Of a stretch of 13,582 nucleotides of DNA, positions 6,427 through 12,488 are shown piece after piece (position 1 is the first letter of the stretch; each line of letters begins with the position of its first letter). The stretch lies in the NCBI GenBank assembly GCA_964607795.1, contig CAZSLA010000023.1, positions 1 to 13,582 of the forward strand, in the 5' to 3' direction. Under the pieces are notes generated by a model. That model had not been told where the DNA came from, searched no databases, and was given only the letters and a program-made list of their open reading frames with translations. The position numbers and the translations under genes were made by a program. This DNA is from DYGT01 sp964607795 (GTDB lineage Bacteria; Patescibacteriota; Microgenomatia; UBA8517).

Positions 6427-7047
6427 TTAGTTTGAAAACAGCTTAAACAACCAATCAAACAAACTCCTGGTTTGTTCCTCTGTTGTGATTCTGTCCTGCA
6501 AAGAGATATTTTCCTGGATTAAAGCTTGGATAGTTTCTTGCACTGCTGTTACATCTGCCTCGTTTGCAAGCTGGTTTTGCAATTGCTCAAGTTGCCTGAT
6601 CCTCAATTGGTTTTGTTCAAGTTGCTGTTTTAGATTTTTAACAGCGCCGTGATCTGCCCCTGTTAATAACTTAGCTAATTTTCCCTTGGAATCCAACTTG
6701 TTAAGTTGTTCCTGGATTTGAGTTTGAGCCTGATTCTGGGCTCGGGCAATTGTTCTTACCTGTTCTCCAATACCGCCAGTAGTTCTTACCTGCAATAATT
6801 GTTGTACTTGAGTTGCTACTTGGCTCATGTTTTGGACTGCGTTTTGGTTACGGTTTTGAGAACCTGTTTCCAAATCATCTCTCAAGTCCTCCTGTTCCCG
6901 GGTATTTACTTGCAACTGCGGATCCTCACCCTGGTTTTGGGTTTTAACCTGGTTTTCGTTTTGTATTTGGTTGGCTGCATAGGTAAGATCAGCAATAAAT
7001 AAAAAGGCAATTATTGACAATGAAATTAAGATTTTTCTCATAGTCAT
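6427..7047 (-). CDS. Exported Gln/Asn-rich coiled-coil protein
   Basis: 206 residues. The start is set by a strong AGGAGGTGA four bases before the ATG; a longer in-frame start at 7065 would lie upstream of that site. Residues about 5-24 form a signal peptide (MRKILISLSIIAFLF) with a probable cleavage after TYA. The mature protein is extremely rich in Gln and Asn, with a low-complexity Q/N/E region at about 25-80. A conserved-looking GGIGEQVRTIARAQNQAQ segment follows near 90-107, and then a long helix (LKQQLEQNQLRIRQLEQLQ) typical of a coiled coil. The C-terminus is aromatic and amphipathic (SLFDWLFKLFSN). I recall similar unnamed exported proteins in Patescibacteria but know of no function. 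A structural or surface role is a guess. Confidence 0.85.
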   Translation of the reverse strand: MTMRKILISLSIIAFLFIADLTYAANQIQNENQVKTQNQGEDPQLQVNTREQEDLRDDLETGSQNRNQNAVQNMSQVATQVQQLLQVRTTGGIGEQVRTIARAQNQAQTQIQEQLNKLDSKGKLAKLLTGADHGAVKNLKQQLEQNQLRIRQLEQLQNQLANEADVTAVQETIQALIQENISLQDRITTEEQTRSLFDWLFKLFSN

Positions 7048-7051
7048 GATT

Positions 7052-7060
7052 TCACCTCCT
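7052..7060 (-). promoter_or_regulatory. Strong Shine-Dalgarno site of the Q/N-rich gene
   Basis: AGGAGGTGA, four bases before the ATG at 7047. It is by far the best ribosome-binding site in the window and decides the start. The 100 bp upstream are very AT-rich, with several -10-like boxes but no clear promoter. Confidence 0.8.
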
Positions 7061-7115
7061 CTCAATCTTTATTATTTAATAATATCAAATCAAAAAAATT
7101 CGAAGTTTATTATGA

Positions 7116-7247
7116 TATATAAGAAAATTAAGATTATTTTTTAAGCTCGAACGATGGTATGATTTTAGGCGAACTGATTGGTCAACCGAGCTGGAATACC
7201 CAAAATGGACTAACAAAGAAGTGAACCGATTCCTAAACTTTAAGTAA
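7116..7247 (+). pseudogene. Start-less tail of an unidentified gene
   Basis: In the gap between two minus-strand genes, the plus strand has a 43-codon open frame ending in TAA that reads like protein: KLERWYDFRR, then DWSTELEYPKW, then TNKEVNRFLNFK. It has no ATG, GTG or TTG start, and a TGA closes it upstream. Its last 15 bases overlap the end of the small membrane-protein gene on the other strand. It looks like the C-terminal leftover of a deleted gene. The family is not recognised. Confidence 0.3.
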
Positions 7248-7547
7248 ATACCCTTTTACCAAAAAAAGCAGACCGATTACAAAAGCTGGGATAGCAATAA
7301 TTAGCGCCTCAAAGTGAGTAAAAATAAGTAAGCCAAGCCCTGCGAGAAGAAAAAGAAATCCACCTACTACCTCATTCTTCCAAGCAATAATAGTTACAGC
7401 AATAAGAAAATAACTGGGGATTAAGTGCATAAGCAAAGCCAAAAACCATTGGGGTTTTCCAAAAACATCCAAGGCAAACATGCTAATAAAAGCAATAAAC
7501 AAAATGGATAGAATTCGAGGAAGCCATTTAGCATTGATTTTGGACAT
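7233..7547 (-). CDS. Small membrane protein, DUF7670-like
   Basis: 104 residues from the ATG at 7547; a TTG at 7562 in the same frame would overlap the preceding stop. There are four hydrophobic segments, with a short KWLPRIL amphipathic start, then FALDVFG, HLIPSYF, IAWKNEVVGG and a final helix followed by VKGYLLKV. This pattern matches small bacterial membrane proteins of the DUF7670 type as I remember them; their role is unknown. It is the last gene of the five-gene DUF2178-XRE operon and starts eight bases after the DUF1801 gene stop, with no Shine-Dalgarno sequence, so coupling is likely. Its 3' end overlaps the plus-strand remnant. Confidence 0.8.
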   Translation of the reverse strand: MSKINAKWLPRILSILFIAFISMFALDVFGKPQWFLALLMHLIPSYFLIAVTIIAWKNEVVGGFLFLLAGLGLLIFTHFEALIIAIPAFVIGLLFLVKGYLLKV

Positions 7548-7555
7548 ATCGAATT

Positions 7556-7903
7556 TTAACAAGGTTTACAGATAGCTTTTTTATGAACCAGCTTGATTAA
7601 TCTTATTATTTTATCTTCATCAATGTCGTTAACTTTCTCAATTTTTATATGTCTCATTGTCTTACCATTGCCCTCAAATTGCTTGATCTCGTCTTTGTCC
7701 AGCCCGCCGACAGCAAAACCCAAATTTACCCCGTATTTCACAACTCCAATATAATATTTGCCGTCATCATAAACGATCGCTCCCCATTTCATTTCTTCTT
7801 TTATTTCAGAAAGAGTTTTAAAAAGAATTTCTCTTAAAGTGAAACAGATCTCTTTTTGAGGAGATTTTTGTTTCCCCAGGTATTCTGCAACCTTTTTATC
7901 CAT
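7556..7903 (-). CDS. DUF1801 (YdhG-like) domain protein
   Basis: 115 residues covering the whole DUF1801 fold: a helical start (YLGKQKSPQKEICFTLREIL), the EEMKWGAIVY core, the strand pair around YYIGVVKYGVNLGFAVGG, then FEGNGKTMRHIKIEKVNDID and a C-terminal helix. Family members are small cytoplasmic proteins resembling frataxin-like or ribosome-associated folds; no activity is established. The last residues, ICKPC, carry two cysteines with unknown meaning. The ATG lies four bases after the stop of the HEAT-like gene, and a GGGAG overlaps the end of that gene, so it belongs to the same operon. Its job within the operon cannot be inferred from context. Confidence 0.88.
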   Translation of the reverse strand: MDKKVAEYLGKQKSPQKEICFTLREILFKTLSEIKEEMKWGAIVYDDGKYYIGVVKYGVNLGFAVGGLDKDEIKQFEGNGKTMRHIKIEKVNDIDEDKIIRLIKLVHKKAICKPC

Positions 7904-7907
7904 ACTT

Positions 7908-8315
7908 TTATTTTACTCCCCATCTCCATATCCAAGCGGTAATATTTAATCCGCCGTTGGCAAGATTTATGGCTTTTTTAAGCTCATATTGGCTGATCAT
8001 GTCATCTAGTGGTTCTCTGTTGGGGATATTGCCAGTGTAGTATTTTTGTAAGGTCGGCAAGGCACGACGATCACCCATGGCGCCAAGTCCCCAAATAGCA
8101 TTGTTTCTAAATCTAAAACTCTGATGTTCATCTTCAAGCTGGGAAATCAAAGCCTCCACGCAGTCTGTGGTTTTATACTGCCTTCGGGCATTTAGGCACA
8201 TACTCTTGGCATCATATCCAATCCAGACGCTGCCAATAAAGAAGAACAAGAAAAAGATACTTAAACCAATAGCAACAAGATAAAACAGTTTTTCTTTGAC
8301 CATTTTAATTTTCAT
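7908..8315 (-). CDS. Membrane-anchored HEAT-like repeat protein
   Basis: 135 residues. The start at 8315 is chosen because AAGGAG lies six bases upstream; an ATG at 8330 would precede that site. A basic N-terminus (KIKMVKEK) leads into one transmembrane helix at about residues 9-31. The rest contains helices with a HEAT-repeat look: TTDCVEALISQLEDEH, then FRNNAIWGLGAMGDRRALPTL and a final helix. HEAT repeats are protein-binding scaffolds, so an accessory membrane role is inferred. The start overlaps the XRE gene by 11 bases. No enzyme motif is seen. Two cysteines (CLNARR and TTDCVE) flank the start of the repeat part. Confidence 0.8.
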   Translation of the reverse strand: MKIKMVKEKLFYLVAIGLSIFFLFFFIGSVWIGYDAKSMCLNARRQYKTTDCVEALISQLEDEHQSFRFRNNAIWGLGAMGDRRALPTLQKYYTGNIPNREPLDDMISQYELKKAINLANGGLNITAWIWRWGVK

Positions 8316-8514
8316 CTTTGTCTCCTTCATAAGCGAAAATATCCTCTACTTTAACTTTGAACAGCTTAGCAATCTTAAACGCTAAACCCAAAGACGGCAG
8401 ATATTTATTGCTTTCAATGGCAATGACGGTTTGTCGACTCACTCCGATCTTATCTGCCAGCTGTTCCTGAGTTAAATTGTGCATCGCTCGATAGACTTTA
8501 AGTTTATTCTTCAT
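8305..8514 (-). CDS. Small XRE family transcriptional regulator
   Basis: 69 residues from the ATG at 8514, nearly all a Cro/C1-type helix-turn-helix: YRAMHNLTQEQLADKIGV, then the recognition helix SRQTVIAIESNKY, LPSLGLAFKIAKLF and KVEDIF. It has no effector domain, only a short acidic tail. It overlaps the DUF2178 gene by 11 bases and the HEAT-like gene by 11 bases, so all are co-translated. XRE regulators paired with a DUF2178 membrane protein are common in bacteria and archaea, where the membrane partner may modulate the regulator. A near-identical inverted repeat lies over the promoter of this operon and over that of the efflux operon, and this protein is the obvious candidate to bind both; that is inference. 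Confidence 0.93.
   Translation of the reverse strand: MKNKLKVYRAMHNLTQEQLADKIGVSRQTVIAIESNKYLPSLGLAFKIAKLFKVKVEDIFAYEGDKDEN
8322..8327 (-). promoter_or_regulatory. Shine-Dalgarno site inside the XRE gene for the HEAT-like gene
   Basis: AAGGAG in the last codons of the XRE gene, six bases before the ATG at 8315. It supports that start over the ATG at 8330. Confidence 0.6.
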
Positions 8515-8926
8515 TGCCGCCACCCCCATACTTTCGATTGAAAAAATGATAGGAGATGGCATAAATAGCAATCAGAAACAAGGCAAGATAAGCAAAGACC
8601 ATCCCCAGTGACTCAGTAAACAACCATTCGCCCTTACTAAAAACATCAATGCCCCCTTTAGAAGGGAGAAGTAGGAGAAAAGCAGCGATCCCGATAGTTG
8701 GGGCAAAAATGGCATAGGTCATCCTGGCTGCCTTTTCTTGAATAGTTGACTCCCGTTCGTCAGTCCTAATCTTAGCCTTTGTGCGAACCAGAGCCATAAA
8801 CACCATGCCAGTAAGCACGCCAGCTGCGGCGAGAAGATAGCTGTCACGGACAACTGCCAAAGCGACAATAGCTCCAACAAAGAAGGTGACGATTACTCGA
8901 AGCTGTTTATATTTCTTTCTGTCCAT
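8504..8926 (-). CDS. DUF2178 family membrane protein
   Basis: 140 residues with four hydrophobic segments: two close together at about 10-27 and 30-46, and two later at about 70-88 and 108-126. Between them is the family signature RTDERESTIQEKAARMTY. The end is Gly/Glu-rich (GGGGNEE). DUF2178 proteins typically sit next to a small XRE regulator, as here, and may form a membrane-linked regulatory pair; the biochemical role is unknown. It is the first gene of a five-gene operon. The ATG has no Shine-Dalgarno sequence, and the -10 box ends six bases before it, so the mRNA should be leaderless. Confidence 0.88.
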   Translation of the reverse strand: MDRKKYKQLRVIVTFFVGAIVALAVVRDSYLLAAAGVLTGMVFMALVRTKAKIRTDERESTIQEKAARMTYAIFAPTIGIAAFLLLLPSKGGIDVFSKGEWLFTESLGMVFAYLALFLIAIYAISYHFFNRKYGGGGNEE

Positions 8927-8929
8927 ATT

Positions 8930-8957
8930 AAAAATGTAACAATTTCTTCACATTATG
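8930..8957 (-). promoter_or_regulatory. Inverted-repeat operator of the DUF2178-XRE operon
   Basis: On the plus strand AATGT (8933-8937), 12 bases, then ACATT (8950-8954), with the outer right arm extending to ACATTATG. Centre-to-centre spacing is about two helical turns, suited to an HTH dimer. It covers the -10 box and touches the -35 box, so binding should repress. The efflux operon has the same repeat at 12185-12212 with both arms complete. Confidence 0.65.
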
Positions 8958-8961
8958 TCAA
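8933..8961 (-). promoter_or_regulatory. Promoter of the DUF2178-XRE operon
   Basis: A perfect -35 box TTGACA (8956-8961) and the -10 box TACATT (8933-8938) are separated by 17 bp. The start of transcription is expected at or next to the ATG at 8926. It lies in the 48-bp gap after the efflux permease gene. Confidence 0.72.
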
Positions 8962-8972
8962 TTTTCATTGAC
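8957..8972 (-). repeat. GAAA-loop hairpin between the two operons
   Basis: GTCAAT-GAAA-ATTGAC: a perfect six-base stem with a GNRA-type loop, two bases after the stop of the efflux permease gene. No U-run follows directly, so it is a weak terminator at best. Its right arm overlaps the -35 box of the next operon. Confidence 0.4.
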
Positions 8973-8974
8973 TA

Positions 8975-10192
8975 TTATTCTCTCCTCAGAGCCTCAACTG
9001 GACTAAACTTCGATGCACGGTTAGCTGGGTAAGCACCAAAGATAAGACCTATTAATACTGAGACCAGGAGGGAAATACCTATTCCTGGCAAACTAATGGT
9101 AAAGATAAAATCAGGCATGGAATCAAACATGTTAATTACCGAGATAGCAGCATATGCGATAAGTATTCCCAAACCCACACCAATTATCCCTCCGATGATT
9201 GTCAAAGAAACCGATTCCAACAAAAACTGTTTGACAATATCTCTTTTTTTAGCTCCTAGTGAACGCATTAAACCTATTTCTTTAGTTCTTTCGGAGATTG
9301 TGACCAACATAATGTTCATAACTCCCACTCCTCCCACTACTAGTGAAATAGCAGCAATGAGGGCGATAACAACCGAGGCGGCGAGCATAAATTGTTTAAA
9401 AGTGTCAAGCTCTTGCCTGGGGTTAGAAATATAGAAATTAGCTTTATCCTCATCGGTAAAACCGCCTTCTTTAAGCAAAACCGCCAGTAGTTGCTCACGA
9501 ATACTGTTGGCATCTGCATTGGGATCAAGAACAGCTTCAATTTGACTGTACCCCTTGCTCTCAAAAGGCTGGGTCATGAGTGTCCGAAGCGGAGCAATAC
9601 CGTTGGCGTTTCTTGAGAAAGGATCTGCCTGATAAACCCCAATGATCTTAAAAGAGGCTCCACCAATCTTTATGGTTTGATTAATAGCCGCTTCTGGATC
9701 TGAGTAAAAAAACTTCTTAACCAAAGTTCCATTAACCAGGACAACTTTTGATTGAGATTGGTTTTCTTCTTCTGTGATCACGCCACGACCAGCAAGCATT
9801 TTTAAGTTGAGATTACCCATTGTAGACTCGTTGGCTCCACTCAAATAAATCCTGGTAGCTTCACCAGTCTTATAATCACGAACCTGAGAATCAACAGAAA
9901 TACTTCCCTGATAATCTTTGACACCAACAATACTTAGAGATTTAAGAAAATATATTGTTGAATCATCGAGTATTCTCGTTGCCCCGCCGTTAAAACGCCT
10001 ACCGATGGTTATTTTGTTTAAACCAGTTTTCTCCAGCTCAGAAGAAACAGTAGCGGTAACTGAATCGGCAGTCGACATAATCGCAACCACAGAACCAATG
10101 CCAATAACGATACCTATCATGGTAAGGGTAGTGCGTAGCAAGTTTGCCCGCATGGAACGAATTACTTCAAAAATAATGCTTTTATAGTTCAT
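8975..10192 (-). CDS. MacB/FtsX-type ABC transporter permease
   Basis: 405 residues with the MacB layout. There is one transmembrane helix near residues 20-42 (LRTTLTMIGIVIGIGSVVAIM), then a large external MacB_PCD-type domain of about 220 residues. Three further transmembrane helices follow at about 270-300, 325-350 and 365-385, separated by the cytoplasmic ERTKEIGLMRSLGAKKRDI coupling segment. The C-terminus, YPANRASKFSPVEALRRE, is the standard end of the family. Such permeases act as mechanotransmission ABC proteins for export of peptides, antibiotics or lipoproteins; the substrate here is unknown. The ATG overlaps the TGA of the ATPase gene (ATGA), and AAGGAT lies just upstream. With the ATPase and the adaptor it makes a YknXYZ/MacAB-like system. 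No outer-membrane factor is present. Confidence 0.94.
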   Translation of the reverse strand: MNYKSIIFEVIRSMRANLLRTTLTMIGIVIGIGSVVAIMSTADSVTATVSSELEKTGLNKITIGRRFNGGATRILDDSTIYFLKSLSIVGVKDYQGSISVDSQVRDYKTGEATRIYLSGANESTMGNLNLKMLAGRGVITEEENQSQSKVVLVNGTLVKKFFYSDPEAAINQTIKIGGASFKIIGVYQADPFSRNANGIAPLRTLMTQPFESKGYSQIEAVLDPNADANSIREQLLAVLLKEGGFTDEDKANFYISNPRQELDTFKQFMLAASVVIALIAAISLVVGGVGVMNIMLVTISERTKEIGLMRSLGAKKRDIVKQFLLESVSLTIIGGIIGVGLGILIAYAAISVINMFDSMPDFIFTISLPGIGISLLVSVLIGLIFGAYPANRASKFSPVEALRRE

Positions 10193-10872
10193 ATTTTTAT
10201 ATCCTTAGAAATCAAACCGTCACGAATAACTATTTTCCGTTTGGCGTAGGAGGCTATCTCATCAGAGTGAGTAACAATAATGACGGTATTCCCTTGCTTG
10301 TTAATTTTGCATAACAGGTTCATCACCTGCGTAGAAGTGGCAGTATCAAGATTGCCAGTCGGTTCATCAGCCAGGATAATTGCAGGGTTCATAACCAAAG
10401 CTCTGGCAATAGCAACCCTTTGTGTCTGTCCTCCTGAAAGTTGGGTAGGGAAAGAAGAAGCCTTGTTGAGCAAGCCAACCTTTTCCAGGTTTGTTAAAGC
10501 ACGCCTCTCGCTCTCCTGAGTATCAATGCCACCATACACCATCGGTCTTTGCACATTCTCTAAAACAGAAATTCTATTAAGAAGATTAAACGACTGAAAA
10601 ATAAATCCTACTGTTTGATTGCGCAGTTCAGACATTTGGTCGTCATCTAAGTTTTTCGTGTTTTTATCCTCAATGACATATTGACCAGAAGTAGCGGTAT
10701 CCAAAAGCCCGATAATGTTCATTAAGGTAGATTTACCACTTCCAGAAGGTCCCATGATTGCCACCATTTCTCCTTCTTTAATATCTAAACTTATCCCCTT
10801 TAAGGCTTCATATGATGATTCACCTGCTCCATAAGTTTTATGGATGTTTTTTAGACTAATGATGTTATTCAT
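10189..10872 (-). CDS. MacB/LolD-type ABC transporter ATP-binding protein
   Basis: 227 residues, usual for the stand-alone ATPase of this class. Motifs in order: an A-loop tyrosine (Y14), Walker A GPSGSGKS at 41-48, the Q-loop FQSFNLL with Q93, signature LSGGQ at 145-149, Walker B IILADE at 165-170 followed by PTGNLD, and the H-loop His202. All catalytic residues are kept. It drives the permease encoded directly downstream, whose ATG overlaps its TGA. It begins five bases after the stop of the adaptor gene without a Shine-Dalgarno sequence, so translation is probably coupled. As in most MacB, LolD and YknY proteins, the ATPase cannot reveal the substrate. Confidence 0.96.
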   Translation of the reverse strand: MNNIISLKNIHKTYGAGESSYEALKGISLDIKEGEMVAIMGPSGSGKSTLMNIIGLLDTATSGQYVIEDKNTKNLDDDQMSELRNQTVGFIFQSFNLLNRISVLENVQRPMVYGGIDTQESERRALTNLEKVGLLNKASSFPTQLSGGQTQRVAIARALVMNPAIILADEPTGNLDTATSTQVMNLLCKINKQGNTVIIVTHSDEIASYAKRKIVIRDGLISKDIKI

Positions 10873-10877
10873 AGAAG

Positions 10878-12179
10878 TTAAAGTTTGCTAACCTTGGGTG
10901 TTAACACTTTGTCTCCTTCTGAAAGCCCAGAAACAATCTCAGTGCCATTGTCAGAGATAATCCCAAGACCAACTTCTTTTGTTTGAGTTCGTCCGTTTAC
11001 AACTAAGGTAACTGTGCGTTTACCTCCGCTATAACTAACCGCCGAATTTGGAACAACCAGGACTGAGGACTTTCTTTGAACAATAGTATCGGTATCAACC
11101 GTCATCGGAGAAAGAAACTTTTTATCGGTTTCTTCAGGCTGTATTTTGACTACATATTCGGTAACAGATCCTGTCTCACTTTTGACTTCAGTTCCGATAA
11201 CATCAACTGCGATAATTTTGCCTTTGAACTTTAAGTCAGGATAAATGGCGGTCTTAAACTCGGTTTCTTGCCCCACCTCAAACTGGACAACTTCAGCTTC
11301 GCTGGCTTTAAGGCTAATGATGAGGTTATTGGAACTGATGATTCTAAACAAGGAATCGCTTTCAGAGTTAACAACCTCACCTTTGGTAAGGTTTAAATTA
11401 ACCAGTAATCCACCAACAGGAGCGGTAATGACTGCGTCCTTGGTCATTTGATATTTCCAAAAACTTAAATTCAAGGCAGCCTGTGCAGCTTGGATATTTG
11501 AGTCAGCATTATAGAATTCTTTTTCAGCAATAGAGAAACTGGATCTGGCTTGGGTTTCTGCAGATTTGACAGCTTCAATCTCATTTTCAGTGTAATCCTG
11601 GTTGGGACGGTTGGCAGTAGAGTTTTTACGGTTACCAGAGTTAAAACGGTCATCCATATCTTGTCTGGTCTGAGCTGCTTCGAGAACGGTTTGACGGGCT
11701 ATTTCCAGGCTAACCTGGCTTTTATCTTTGGCAATTTTAGCGGTTTCCAAAGCGGTCTTAGCGGCAAGATATTGGCTTAAAGCAGTAGCTTGATCTTCCT
11801 GAGAGGCAGTGCTTTGAAAACTCAAAATTCTTTGCCCCTTAGTAACCTCTTGACCACTTTGAACCCAAATATCAGTAATGATTCCTGAAGCGGGCATTGG
11901 GTAATCCACGACACCAGCAAAATGCAAGGTTCCTTCTTTGGTGATTGTTTTGGTAAGGTCTTGCTTGGTAACTGTCGTAATGTCATTTTTACGCAAATCA
12001 GGTTTGCCACGGTTAACTACCCCAAGGACTAAACGGAAAGAGATAAAAAGGACAACGCAGAAGACAACAAGTAGAAGCCATTTCTTAATACCCTTCATCT
12101 TCCACCAGTTCCTGGCGATCCTTAGGGGATTTAAATGGCGTAGAAAGCCGACAACCTTCTCCTTGATATTAATTCTCAT
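10878..12179 (-). CDS. HlyD/MacA-type periplasmic (extracytoplasmic) adaptor subunit
   Basis: 433 residues from the ATG at 12179; an ATG at 12197 in the same frame lies inside the promoter and is rejected. Order of parts: a basic N-terminus, one transmembrane helix at about 34-53, the first half of a lipoyl-like domain (MPASGIITDIWVQSGQEVTKGQ, about 95-116), and a coiled-coil hairpin at about 128-245. The returning lipoyl half (ITAPVGGLLVNLNLTKGEVV, about 251-270), a beta-barrel and a membrane-proximal domain (VVPNSAVSYSGG, then GLSEGDKVLT) complete it. This is the adaptor of a MacAB/YknX-type tripartite or bipartite pump and should bridge the permease to the exterior. The hairpin contains an Asn/Arg-rich tip (FNSGNRKNSTANRPNQ). 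It is the first gene of the three-gene efflux operon. Confidence 0.94.
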   Translation of the reverse strand: MRINIKEKVVGFLRHLNPLRIARNWWKMKGIKKWLLLVVFCVVLFISFRLVLGVVNRGKPDLRKNDITTVTKQDLTKTITKEGTLHFAGVVDYPMPASGIITDIWVQSGQEVTKGQRILSFQSTASQEDQATALSQYLAAKTALETAKIAKDKSQVSLEIARQTVLEAAQTRQDMDDRFNSGNRKNSTANRPNQDYTENEIEAVKSAETQARSSFSIAEKEFYNADSNIQAAQAALNLSFWKYQMTKDAVITAPVGGLLVNLNLTKGEVVNSESDSLFRIISSNNLIISLKASEAEVVQFEVGQETEFKTAIYPDLKFKGKIIAVDVIGTEVKSETGSVTEYVVKIQPEETDKKFLSPMTVDTDTIVQRKSSVLVVPNSAVSYSGGKRTVTLVVNGRTQTKEVGLGIISDNGTEIVSGLSEGDKVLTPKVSKL

Positions 12180-12184
12180 AGAGG

Positions 12185-12212
12185 CATAATGTAACATAAA
12201 GTTAACATTATG
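12185..12212 (-). promoter_or_regulatory. Inverted-repeat operator of the efflux operon
   Basis: A perfect CATAATGT-N12-ACATTATG repeat (arms 12185-12192 and 12205-12212) covering the -10 box and touching the -35 box. The same repeat, slightly degenerate, lies over the DUF2178-XRE promoter. A shared repressor, most simply the XRE protein encoded in that operon, is inferred. Confidence 0.7.
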
Positions 12213-12216
12213 TCAA
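12188..12216 (-). promoter_or_regulatory. Promoter of the efflux operon
   Basis: The -35 box TTGACA (12211-12216), a 17-bp spacer and the -10 box TACATT (12188-12193) match the DUF2178-XRE promoter exactly in boxes and spacing. The predicted transcription start is about two or three bases before the ATG at 12179, leaving no room for a Shine-Dalgarno sequence. Confidence 0.74.
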
Positions 12217-12248
12217 ATATTAGCTACATTGATATTTTTCTAAATCAT

Positions 12249-12277
12249 TTGCAATTCAAGGGAAAATGTTAAATAAT
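12249..12277 (+). promoter_or_regulatory. Weak promoter candidate of the excisionase-type gene
   Basis: TTGCAA, 17 bp, AATAAT, with the -10 box ending seven bases before the ATG at 12285. The boxes are imperfect. If used, the mRNA would be leaderless at that ATG. Confidence 0.3.
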
Positions 12278-12284
12278 GATAAAT

Positions 12285-12488
12285 ATGACAACAGACCAAT
12301 ACTACACCATAGAAGAAACAGCAAAAATGCTAAAGGTGGTCTACCTCACAGTCTATCGCTGGATACAGGACGGCAAACTCAAGGCCTATAAAGCAGGCAA
12401 GCAATACCGCATAAACAAGACCGACCTTGACCGCTTTATTACCAGTTATGAAAGGAAAAATTGTAGAAAATACCTGGAACCCGAATGA
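12285..12488 (+). CDS. Excisionase/MerR-type helix-turn-helix DNA-binding protein
   Basis: 67 residues from the ATG at 12285; an ATG at 12276 in the same frame is possible. It matches the HTH_17 excisionase-type domain: YYTIEETAKMLKVVYLTVYR with the winged turn WIQDGKLKAYKAGKQYRINK and the final helix DLDRFITSYE. Such proteins act as recombination directionality factors or small regulators in mobile elements. Its neighbours support the mobile-element reading: a ParB-like gene overlapping its end by 41 bases and the remains of a serine recombinase just beyond. It is divergent from the efflux operon with about 100 bp between the two starts. The Val-Tyr in KVVYLTVYR replaces the more usual S-TVYR. 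Confidence 0.87.
   Translation: MTTDQYYTIEETAKMLKVVYLTVYRWIQDGKLKAYKAGKQYRINKTDLDRFITSYERKNCRKYLEPE

Noticed and set aside
12180..12197. Upstream ATG of the adaptor gene
   Set aside because: It lies within the -10 box and operator, upstream of the predicted transcription start.
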